Shown in pieces: positions 46,949-53,821 of a stretch of 64,000 bases of DNA. Position 1 is the stretch's first letter; every line of letters starts with the position of its first letter. The position numbers and the translations under genes are program-made. The notes beneath the pieces are model-generated. The model had not been told where the DNA came from. It saw nothing but the letters and a program-made list of their open reading frames with translations, and made no database searches. This stretch comes from CAYOYK01 sp964408185 (GTDB taxonomy: Bacteria > Bacillota > Clostridia > Christensenellales > Aristaeellaceae): assembly GCA_964408185.1 (NCBI GenBank), contig CAYOYK010000003.1, positions 1-64,000 on the forward strand, in the 5' to 3' direction.

Positions 46949-48237
46949 GATAATTCCTCCTTCATACAATGGCAATCATCGTAGTCCTTGAGCGCGTTTT
47001 CTTTATCCTCCAACAGCTTGGCAAGCGCGGCCATCTGGGCGAAGGTCGGCTTGTCGCCGTAGGGCGCGGCTACGTCCACCGGCTCGCCGATCACCATCGT
47101 CAGCCGATTCCATACGTGCTCCCGCTTGCGGATGTACACGGGCACGATGGGCCTGCCGCTTTTGAGGGCCATGAGCACCATGCCGGATTTGAACGCGGCC
47201 AGCTCGCCGGAGCCCGCAGCGACATGGCCCTCCGGGAACATGGTCACCACCTCGCCGGCTTGCAGATGCCCGGTGATTTGGCGAAAGGAATCAAGGCTGA
47301 AATTCTCCCGGTCGATGGGGATGCACAGAAAGCCCTTGAACAGCCACCCGGCCTTGCCCTCGAAGAAATTCTTCATGCAGATGAACCGCTGCCTGCGGTA
47401 CCAAAAGCAGAACAGCAGATCGACCGGATCGCGGTATCCGTTGTGGTTGGAGATCACCAGCACCCCGCCGCGCAGCCGCTGCCTCGCGCGGCGGCTGACG
47501 TACAGGAGCTTGGGCCGGAACGCCACAAGGCCGGGCAGAGAGGCCGTCAGCCTGACAAAATCGAAAAACAGATACCGCGGGGAGAACAGCGGCGCGCGCT
47601 TTTCGCTCAGTCGCTTTTGCGCCTTTGCCTCCAGCTCGATGATGCGATCGCGCATGGCCTGCGTCACCCGGTTGATATTCTCGCGGTCGGACAGGCTGGC
47701 GTCCGTGAGCGCGCGCACGTCCATCGGCGTGCCGATCATCACCACGGCGCGCTCTTTGCGAAAGTACGAGCCGTTTGTGTACACGGGGATCACGGGCACG
47801 CCCGCGTTCAGCGCCAGAAAGGCGGCGCTGGTCTTGAAGGCCAACGGGCGCTCCTCGCCCGGCTTGGGCAGGCGGCTTTCCGGGAAAATTCCCACCACGC
47901 CGCCCTTGCGCAGGATCTCTTCGGACTGCGCGATAAACCCGAAATCGTGCGCACCACGGTTGACGTAAACGCCGCCCAGCCGCTTGAGCAGCCAGCCTTG
48001 GAGCTTTTTTTGGAACAGCACCTCCGCCATTTGGAACCGGAGCGTGCGTGAAAAAAAGACAAACAGATAGACCGCAAAATCAAAAAAGGAGGTATGGTTG
48101 GAGATGAGGATGGCCGGGCCGCGGATGCGGCGCTTCTGCACGGTCGCATCCTCGTACAGGATGCGCGTTCGGAAGCAGAGCTTTTGCGCGGGCCAGCCGG
48201 TCACCTTCGCCAGCCCCGTCCAGAACCTAATCAGCAT
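46942..48237 (-). CDS. Tandem PlsC-type acyltransferase (two domains)
   Basis: The 431-residue protein carries two complete PlsC/LPLAT domains. Domain 1 (about 1-205) has NHTSFFD (47-53), YVNRGAHDFG and FPESR (118-122). Domain 2 (about 218-415) has NHNGYRD (264-270), CIPIDRENFSLDSF and FPEGH (334-338). Both NHx4D and FPE motifs are intact, so both sites should be active. PlsC enzymes acylate lysophospholipids; tandem copies could load two positions or two acceptors. It overlaps the ligase gene downstream by 7 bases and the ligase-ACP gene upstream by 11. Hydrophobic segments suggest peripheral membrane association. Confidence 0.92.
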   Translation of the reverse strand: MLIRFWTGLAKVTGWPAQKLCFRTRILYEDATVQKRRIRGPAILISNHTSFFDFAVYLFVFFSRTLRFQMAEVLFQKKLQGWLLKRLGGVYVNRGAHDFGFIAQSEEILRKGGVVGIFPESRLPKPGEERPLAFKTSAAFLALNAGVPVIPVYTNGSYFRKERAVVMIGTPMDVRALTDASLSDRENINRVTQAMRDRIIELEAKAQKRLSEKRAPLFSPRYLFFDFVRLTASLPGLVAFRPKLLYVSRRARQRLRGGVLVISNHNGYRDPVDLLFCFWYRRQRFICMKNFFEGKAGWLFKGFLCIPIDRENFSLDSFRQITGHLQAGEVVTMFPEGHVAAGSGELAAFKSGMVLMALKSGRPIVPVYIRKREHVWNRLTMVIGEPVDVAAPYGDKPTFAQMAALAKLLEDKENALKDYDDCHCMKEELSC

Positions 48238-50167
48238 CTTTCAGCGCCGCCTCCGTATAATCGTGGAATGCACGCACGGTGCTCAGGCTCTTGCCGGCCA
48301 CGGTCGGGAACGCGATGGAAAACTCCTCTTGCAGCGCGGATACCATGGCAAAGTAATCAAGGCTTGTGCCGCCCTCGTCCAGGAAGAAATCCGCGTCGTC
48401 GCCAACGTCCCCGGCGTCCTTGTCCAGCGCGGTCGCAAAGGCTTGCCGGATCACCGCGTACAGCTCGTCCTCGTCCTGCGCGGAGGCCGCCGCGTGGGGA
48501 TGAACCAGCGGCAGCGTTCCGGCCGCGTAGTCCCGCGCGAGGCGCGTGCGGTTGAGCTTGAACTCCTGCGCCGTCATCAGCGGCTCCGCGACCAGCGCCA
48601 CCCGCCCGATCTGCGCGGAAAGGCCCAGCTCCGCGATGCGCGCCCTCGCCTGCTGCTCCACAGCCGTGAGGCGCTCGGACGGCAGGTGGCGATTGACGGC
48701 GACCAGCAGCGTGGGCACGCAGCAGCCGTCGTCCTCCGTCCGGATCAGGCAGACGGCGCTCGCGCCGGATAGGGCAAAGCGCGGCTCAATGACGTTCGGG
48801 TTGAGGTTCTCGCCGGACGGGGCGACCACCAAATCGTCTTTTCGGCCGAGGATGCGGTAGCGGCCGTCGATGCACTCGGCCAGATCGTGCGTGTTGAACC
48901 AATCGTCATTTGGCGTGACGCGGCCGTTTTCGATAATGTACTTGGCGGTCGCCCCCCCGCGCACCCACAGCTCGCCCTCCGGGCCGATACGGTACTGGAT
49001 GGAGCTCATCGGCTTCCCCACGAAGCAGGCGTTGAGCACGCGCGCGCGGCTGCTCAGCTCCACGGAGGTAATGCCGATCTCGGTCATGCCATAGCCGTCG
49101 GCCAGATGGTAGCCAATGTGGTTAAAGAAGCGGATCACCTGCGGGCGAATCTCGCTGCCGCCGCTGATGAGAAAGCTGATGCTGTTGCCAAACAGGTTTG
49201 CGCGCACTTCCCGGAACGCGAGGCGGCGGAACAGCGGCCCAAGGCACGGCGTATCGCCGATGCGATCGGCGATGGCGAGGGCCCGGTTGAACCTGCGCCA
49301 TGTCGCCTCGCCGCGCTCCTTGATGGTCTTGAGCGCCTGCGCGTACACGGTATCCCAAAGCAGCGGCACGGCGAAGATGTGCGTGACCTCATGCCGCCGG
49401 ATGGTGTTGAGGATCGTCTGCGGGGCCAAATCGCTCAAATGCACAAACGTGCGGGAGAAAAACCCAAACCAAATATACATGGCGATCAAGCCAAACACAT
49501 GGTAGAAGGGCAAAAACGCAAGCTGCTTGATGTTGCCCTTGTACATTTTTTTCATTTGCCTGCATTCGCAGATGATTTGGAAGCTGTCATGGATTTGATA
49601 GTAGAACTCCTGCGCCGAGTACGCGCAGATCTTGATGCTGGAGGACGTGCCGGAGGACATGACCAGCAGCTCCGTGCCAAAGACCTCCGCGTCGCCGGGC
49701 TCGTCTGCGGGGACAACCTCGTCGGCAAGGAGGGTGCGCACGCCGAATCTTTTTTCATCGGAGATCACAGCGACCGCCTCGGTCTGCGCCAGCGCGGAGG
49801 CGAGCGTATCGTCGTCCAGCCGCAGGTTCATCAGCAGCGGGCGAAAGCCGGCGCTCAGCACCGACCAAAAGACCTCGATCCATTCCAGACTGTTCCGCAT
49901 ATAGATGCCGACGGCCGCGTTGGGCTGCGCGTCGGCAAGCAGCGCGCGCAGCGTCGCCGTTCTGCGGCGGATGCGCTCGTAGGCCTCCCCGTAGGTGGTC
50001 GTAACGATTTGAAAGCCCTTGCTCTGCTCGTACAGCACGTTGCGCTTCTCGGAGAACATCATCTCCCGCAGCGAGCGGAAGGTGCGCTCCATGCTGTCAA
50101 ACCGCTTCAGCTTGGCTTCCACAAAGGCGTTTGCGGACGAAAACCCGCCCAGGGTACCGTTTTTCAT
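48227..50167 (-). CDS. Acyl-AMP ligase fused to C-terminal acyl carrier domain
   Basis: The ATG ending at 50167 has GGAGG 8 bases upstream; the 43 upstream in-frame residues run through the leader and are rejected. In the 646 residues, about 1-560 are an ANL ligase: LVMSSGTSSSIKI (P-loop with the usual TTGxPK changed to TSSSIK), LPFYHVFGLIAMY, GYGMTEIG, ILGRKDDLVVAPSGENLNPNVIE and the lysine motif QEFKLNRTRLARD. Residues about 565-646 form a carrier domain with FLDEGGTSLDYF, phosphopantetheine on Ser602. The fusion suggests it loads its own carrier with a fatty acid. It is the first gene of the operon. Confidence 0.88.
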   Translation of the reverse strand: MKNGTLGGFSSANAFVEAKLKRFDSMERTFRSLREMMFSEKRNVLYEQSKGFQIVTTTYGEAYERIRRRTATLRALLADAQPNAAVGIYMRNSLEWIEVFWSVLSAGFRPLLMNLRLDDDTLASALAQTEAVAVISDEKRFGVRTLLADEVVPADEPGDAEVFGTELLVMSSGTSSSIKICAYSAQEFYYQIHDSFQIICECRQMKKMYKGNIKQLAFLPFYHVFGLIAMYIWFGFFSRTFVHLSDLAPQTILNTIRRHEVTHIFAVPLLWDTVYAQALKTIKERGEATWRRFNRALAIADRIGDTPCLGPLFRRLAFREVRANLFGNSISFLISGGSEIRPQVIRFFNHIGYHLADGYGMTEIGITSVELSSRARVLNACFVGKPMSSIQYRIGPEGELWVRGGATAKYIIENGRVTPNDDWFNTHDLAECIDGRYRILGRKDDLVVAPSGENLNPNVIEPRFALSGASAVCLIRTEDDGCCVPTLLVAVNRHLPSERLTAVEQQARARIAELGLSAQIGRVALVAEPLMTAQEFKLNRTRLARDYAAGTLPLVHPHAAASAQDEDELYAVIRQAFATALDKDAGDVGDDADFFLDEGGTSLDYFAMVSALQEEFSIAFPTVAGKSLSTVRAFHDYTEAALKDAD

Positions 50168-50286
50168 GGACTGTGCCTCCGTTGAAGGTTTTGCCGTGCT
50201 GATGCGGCGCAAGCGGGCTCCCGGCAGGAAGGGGCGGAACGCCGACCGATCCTGCTGCCGCGCCGAACGACAACATACGCCAAAAT

Positions 50287-50315
50287 AGTATAGCATCAGG
50301 GTATCTGCTTGTCAA
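50287..50315 (-). promoter_or_regulatory. Strong sigma-A promoter of the lipid-activation operon
   Basis: On the minus strand: TTGACA (50315-50310), 17-base spacer, TATACT (50292-50287). The leader to the first start codon is about 115 bases. It is the only good promoter found before the five overlapping genes. Confidence 0.88.
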
Positions 50316-50397
50316 TTGCAGGGCCCGCGCAACGCGGCGCAGGGCACGGTTTGCGGCACTTTGGCGCGCCTGCGCGGGCATGGCGCGCGGGCATGGC

Positions 50398-50426
50398 AAA
50401 GCGCGCCGCGCGGTACAGCGGCGCGC
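50398..50426 (-). terminator. Terminator at the end of the T7SS gene cluster
   Basis: GCGCGCCGC (50401-50409), an 8-base loop, GCGGCGCGC (50418-50426). On the minus strand TTT follows, on the plus strand TTTT. It lies 15 bases past the last T7SS-side gene and upstream of the lipid operon promoter, so it separates the two units. Confidence 0.7.
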
Positions 50427-50440
50427 TTTTGCACGCGGGT

Positions 50441-51121
50441 TCACTCCTGCTCCCACATCGCCAGCGGCACGGCGTAGGCCGGACGGTCGGCTGCACCCGA
50501 CGGCGCGGGAAGAACCACGCTGTGGAGCGCCCCGATCAGATGGTCGGCGCGGTCAGCCGTCGGCGGGAGCGATACGCCCTCCGTCGGCTGGGCGGGCTGT
50601 GCCGGAGCGGGAATCTCTTGCGCCACCCTTCCGCCGAAGTGGAGGGCGACTCGTACCGCCTCAGACTGGTCGGCAACCGGGGGAAATACCGGGCGATCCT
50701 CCCCTCTGCGAAAGAGCTCGCCCAGAAGGCCGATCGTCCCGGTCGGCCGCCCGTCCCAATCGTCGGCCGGGTAAGTCACGAACGGGGGGAGGTCGCTTGG
50801 ATCAAGGGGCGGGAATCGTCGCGCTTCGGGTTCGCCGCCGAACAGCGACGCAAGCCCCTTCTCGGCGCTCTCCATGGTATCAATGGCTTCGCGCAGGCCT
50901 CGGACGAAATGCTCGACGCGAGCCTCCAGCGCCAGCATCAGGCGAAGCTGCGCGTTCAGGCGGCTTGTCTTGCGGGCAAGAGAGCCGCCGGAGGCCGTCA
51001 TCTGCGCAAGAATACGGCGAAGCTGGGCGATGAGATCGCGCAGCGCGGTCAAAACCGTTTGGGCGCGCGCGCAGACCGCCTCCGCGGTATCGCCGTTCCA
51101 GCGGATAACGTCCTGGCTCAT
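50441..51121 (-). CDS. T7SS-associated protein with helical N-terminus and Pro-rich tail
   Basis: The 226-residue protein starts with about 95 residues of predicted coiled, helical sequence (IRWNGDTAEAVCARAQTVLTALRDLIAQLRRIL... AIDTMESAEKGL) that resembles an ESX-type helical hairpin in size and amphipathic pattern, but has no WxG turn. The remaining 130 residues are rich in Pro, Gly and Asp and probably disordered. It is the last gene after three ESX-like genes, so it may be a secreted partner or substrate. No family recognised. Confidence 0.65.
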   Translation of the reverse strand: MSQDVIRWNGDTAEAVCARAQTVLTALRDLIAQLRRILAQMTASGGSLARKTSRLNAQLRLMLALEARVEHFVRGLREAIDTMESAEKGLASLFGGEPEARRFPPLDPSDLPPFVTYPADDWDGRPTGTIGLLGELFRRGEDRPVFPPVADQSEAVRVALHFGGRVAQEIPAPAQPAQPTEGVSLPPTADRADHLIGALHSVVLPAPSGAADRPAYAVPLAMWEQE

Positions 51122-51191
51122 GGGATGACCTCCTTACAAAAGCGGTATCCCGTCAGGAGGAATCCCGACGGGATCAAAAGCCGCCTTGCGT

Positions 51192-51512
51192 TTAGGCAAA
51201 GGGGCTGCGGCCAACGTCGAGGCTGCCGGCGTCGCCCTTGGTTTCGTTCTCGGCGGTCTGGTACAGATCGGCGCTCTTGGCCAGCTCGTCCACGGCGTCC
51301 TGCATTTTGGCTTCGCTCATGGCGATGTTGGTGTAGAACTGCTGAAACTGGTTTTGGAAGGTGTTGGAGGCTTCGCCCTGCCAATCGCCCGACAAGCCGG
51401 AGATGGTGTTCTTCATGGATTCATACGCGGTGGTCTGGGAAGCCTTTTGGGTGTTATAAGCATTCAACGTGCTTTGCATTTCCTCGGTAGAGACCTTAAT
51501 CATTTCTGCCAT
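51192..51512 (-). CDS. esxA: WXG100 family T7SS effector/substrate (EsxA-like)
   Basis: The ATG has AGGAGG 8 bases upstream. The 106-residue protein is a typical helix-turn-helix WXG100 member: IKVSTEEMQSTLNAYN, the turn SGDWQGEASNTFQNQF with W-Q-G, and a second helix through AKMQDAVDELAKSADLY. It is secreted by EssC-driven machinery as a dimer. The tail after residue 90 lacks a clear YxxxD/E. Confidence 0.92.
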   Translation of the reverse strand: MAEMIKVSTEEMQSTLNAYNTQKASQTTAYESMKNTISGLSGDWQGEASNTFQNQFQQFYTNIAMSEAKMQDAVDELAKSADLYQTAENETKGDAGSLDVGRSPFA

Positions 51513-51561
51513 GGGATTTTCCTCCTGTCATAATATGCTGAACGACGGCCTTGCTTGCGCG

Positions 51562-51849
51562 TCAGACGATGCTGGAATGAGCCTGCGCGTCGGCGAGCTC
51601 GTACTTGGCGGCGGCGCTGTTGAGGAAGGCGCTGTACTGGCGAGCCAGAGCGGCCATTTCCATGTACCAAGCGTTTGCGCGCTCCTGCTCGGATACGAAC
51701 GCGCTCTGCGCGTCGCCCACCCAGTTGGCGGCCAGCGCGTCAGCGGCGGCCTTGGCGGCCTTGCTGGCGGCCTCGTAGTTGGCGGCCTCGGAGTCCAGCC
51801 TCTTGGAAGCGGATCTGAGGGATTCCGGAGTTACGGTGAAGTTTGCCAT
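51562..51849 (-). CDS. WXG100 family T7SS substrate (second copy)
   Basis: The ATG has GAGGAGG upstream. The 95-residue protein has FTVTPESLRSASKRLDSEAANYEAA, the turn ANWVGDAQSAFVSEQ with W-V-G, and helix 2 through YSAFLNSAAAKYELADAQ, which contains Y-x-x-x-D (YELAD), the form of the secretion signal described in ESX proteins. It may pair with the neighbouring ESX-like proteins. Confidence 0.9.
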   Translation of the reverse strand: MANFTVTPESLRSASKRLDSEAANYEAASKAAKAAADALAANWVGDAQSAFVSEQERANAWYMEMAALARQYSAFLNSAAAKYELADAQAHSSIV

Positions 51850-51873
51850 GGTGTCATCCTCCTCATATTTTGA

Positions 51874-52161
51874 TTATCGTTGACCGATCGTTCGTTTCGC
51901 GGCCGCATCGGCGGCGTCCAGTCTGGCAGCGTAGCGCTTTAGCTCACTGGCAATGCTGCTCAGGCTGGTAGCCAAGCTGTTGATATCGCCGCTCATTTCG
52001 CTCAGCTCGCCGCTCAGCCCGTCGGCTGCTTTTCCGCTGAGCTGACCATCCACGGACTGGCGCATGCGCTTGATGTCGTCATCCGAGAGAGAACGAACCG
52101 AGCTTGCGACCGATGAGATCTGCCGGGCGACCCGGCGTATCTCGGAAGTGTTATAATCCAT
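51874..52161 (-). CDS. ESX-like small helical protein without a WxG motif
   Basis: The ATG has AAAGGAGG 6 bases upstream. The 95-residue protein has two amphipathic helices (TSEIRRVARQISSVASSVRSL and GELSEMSGDINSLATSLSSIASELKRYAARLDAADAAA) separated by a turn around VDGQLSGKAADGL, in which Leu replaces the Trp of WxG. Size and position fit an ESX partner subunit. It is the first of the ESX gene group and follows a probable promoter. Confidence 0.8.
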   Translation of the reverse strand: MDYNTSEIRRVARQISSVASSVRSLSDDDIKRMRQSVDGQLSGKAADGLSGELSEMSGDINSLATSLSSIASELKRYAARLDAADAAAKRTIGQR

Positions 52162-52196
52162 CCCGTTCCTCCTTTCGGCTCATCAAGTACAGCCAC

Positions 52197-52225
52197 ATCA
52201 TAGCACCGCCCGATGCGCGTCCCAA
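52197..52225 (-). promoter_or_regulatory. Probable internal promoter for the ESX genes
   Basis: On the minus strand: TTGGGA (52225-52220), 17-base spacer, TATGAT (52202-52197), with TGC before the -10. It is 36 bases upstream of the first ESX-like start and would allow higher expression of the secreted small proteins than of the machinery. Confidence 0.55.
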
Positions 52226-52270
52226 ACCTTTTGGACGAACAGTCGGGTTGAGGGAACGAACGGCGCGCCG

Positions 52271-52522
52271 CTATACGAGCATCAGCCTGCTGCCGTCGTG
52301 AATTCCGGCGTCGGATAGGTATTGCGAGCCGTTCAGCAGGATGTGCCTGTCCAAATCCAGCAGCATGGGCTGGTCGGCGTGGAAGCCCACGCTGGCGGCG
52401 ACTTTTTCCAGTATGGACACAAGATCCTGCGTAGTCTCCGATACGCGGTTCTGCGCGGGAAGCTCAAAGTCATAGGTTGCTCCCGTCGAAGGGAGACTCA
52501 GCTCCACGATGATCTTCTCCAT
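52271..52522 (-). CDS. esaB: YukD/EsaB ubiquitin-like T7SS component
   Basis: The ATG ending at 52522 has AAGGAGGGG upstream; ten residues upstream in frame are rejected. The 83-residue protein has the ubiquitin-like pattern of YukD: IIVELSLPSTGATYDFELP, TTQDLVSILEKVAA and a C-terminal LLNGSQYLSDAGIHDGSRLMLV. EsaB is a cytoplasmic regulator or assembly factor of Firmicute T7SS. Its start lies 53 bases inside the upstream gene. Confidence 0.9.
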   Translation of the reverse strand: MEKIIVELSLPSTGATYDFELPAQNRVSETTQDLVSILEKVAASVGFHADQPMLLDLDRHILLNGSQYLSDAGIHDGSRLMLV

Positions 52523-53072
52523 CCGGTTCCCCTCCTTTTTGTTGCTCGGCATGAGCTTGCAGCTCCTCTATCGCGGCGGCGAGGGGCGCTTCGTCCAGCG
52601 TGGCCAGATAGGCCAGCAGCTGCTCGCGGCTCATCTGATAGAGCCAGTCCGCGCCCGCCTCCGTGCGCATGCCCGCCTGATAGGAGCCCTCCTCCAGCGA
52701 CGCGTCCAGCAGCGCGAGCGCCTCGGCGCGGCTGCCAAGCGGCGTAACGGCGGTGCGGCGCGCGTCCGCGGGACGGACAAACGCGTAGCAGCCCTTCGCG
52801 CCCAGCAGGCTCACCGCGCCTCCTTCGCTGATGATATCAAGCGCCCATTTCGCGCTCCTCAGCAGCTCTGCGTACACACACAGCGTTTCGTCGATGCAAA
52901 CCGCCTTGTCCATTTGCAGCAGGAAGCCCCGCCGCGTCAGGCCCTCGCGGCCCCGCTCCACGTCCGCGCCGTGGGGAAGGGGCAAAAACCATGGCTTTGT
53001 TACGCCGGCATAAGCCAGCAGGAACGCCCACTCGTCGTTGGCGAGCACGATCCCCTGTTGCATGACCTCCAT
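52470..53072 (-). CDS. T7SS-associated protein, possibly EspG-like
   Basis: The ATG ending at 53072 has GAGGGAGG 6 bases upstream. The 200-residue protein opens GIVLANDEWAFLLAYAGVTKPWFLPLP and continues with REGLTRRGFLLQ and an alternating beta/alpha pattern. This recalls EspG, the actinobacterial chaperone of PE/PPE substrates, in opening (V-L-x-x-x-E) and in the GLxxRGFL step. The likeness is weak and EspG is not known from Firmicute T7SS. The last 25 residues (acidic, Gly-rich) overlap the yukD gene by 53 bases. Otherwise unknown. Confidence 0.55.
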   Translation of the reverse strand: MEVMQQGIVLANDEWAFLLAYAGVTKPWFLPLPHGADVERGREGLTRRGFLLQMDKAVCIDETLCVYAELLRSAKWALDIISEGGAVSLLGAKGCYAFVRPADARRTAVTPLGSRAEALALLDASLEEGSYQAGMRTEAGADWLYQMSREQLLAYLATLDEAPLAAAIEELQAHAEQQKGGEPDGEDHRGAESPFDGSNL

Positions 53073-53074
53073 GC

Positions 53075-53821
53075 TCAGGCCTCCCTCTCGGCGTCCTGCC
53101 GCAGGGACGCCTTTACCGCGGCCCGCGAGGCGCGCGAGATGGGCACGGACGCGCCGTCGTCCAGCGTCAGCAGCAGGTTGGTGTAGTCCGCGCTTTGGAT
53201 GCGGCGGCTGTTGACGATGTAGGAGCGGTGGCACTGCACAAAGCGGTCGTCCAGCTGCTCCTGTATGCTCTTCAGGCTCTCGTACACCGTCAGGCAGCGA
53301 ACCCGCGTGTAGATATCCACCTTTTTGCTCTGCGCCTCCAGGTAGACAATCTGGTTCATCGGCACGCGATGGGTGGTATTGCCGAATTGCAGCACCAGCG
53401 TCTGCTCGTCGGGGACGGCGGTATCGTGGTACACGCGCAGCATGCGCGCGAATGTCTGCTCCGCGTTAGCGGCGCTGACCGGGAACATCAGCACGCCGGA
53501 GGGCCTCGTGCTGTGGTTGACGAAGCTGGCCAGCGTGTCCAGCCCGTGCAGGATCAGCAAAAGGAGGGTGTCCTTGCACCGCTGCTGCGCTTCCAGCGCC
53601 AGATCGATCCAGCCGTCCAGCGCGGCGGCGCTGCCGTCCGCCTCCAGCGCCAGCAGCCCAGCGCCCTTGGAGGTTTGCAGGAAGCTCCTCGCCTCGCGGG
53701 CGTTCTCCGCCTGCGCCAGCAGCCGATAATCCTGCTGCGCCTCGCGGCAGGAGCGGATGGCCGCGTCCGCCAGCAGCTCGCCCAGCTCCTCGTCCTTTGC
53801 GCAGGTCATCAGCCAGATCAT
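53075..53821 (-). CDS. LytTR-type transcription regulator with degenerate receiver-like domain
   Basis: The ATG overlaps the essC stop (ATGA), so it is coupled to EssC translation. In the 248 residues, about 140-245 are a LytTR DNA-binding domain: VPMNQIVYLEAQSKKVDIYT, VYESLKSIQEQLDDRFVQCHRSYIVN and a final beta part with VPISRASRAAVK. The first 130 residues look like a receiver fold but lack the phosphorylated Asp at the expected strand end (AGLLALEADG). It may respond to something other than a histidine kinase, and is a candidate regulator of the T7SS genes. Confidence 0.88.
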   Translation of the reverse strand: MIWLMTCAKDEELGELLADAAIRSCREAQQDYRLLAQAENAREARSFLQTSKGAGLLALEADGSAAALDGWIDLALEAQQRCKDTLLLLILHGLDTLASFVNHSTRPSGVLMFPVSAANAEQTFARMLRVYHDTAVPDEQTLVLQFGNTTHRVPMNQIVYLEAQSKKVDIYTRVRCLTVYESLKSIQEQLDDRFVQCHRSYIVNSRRIQSADYTNLLLTLDDGASVPISRASRAAVKASLRQDAEREA

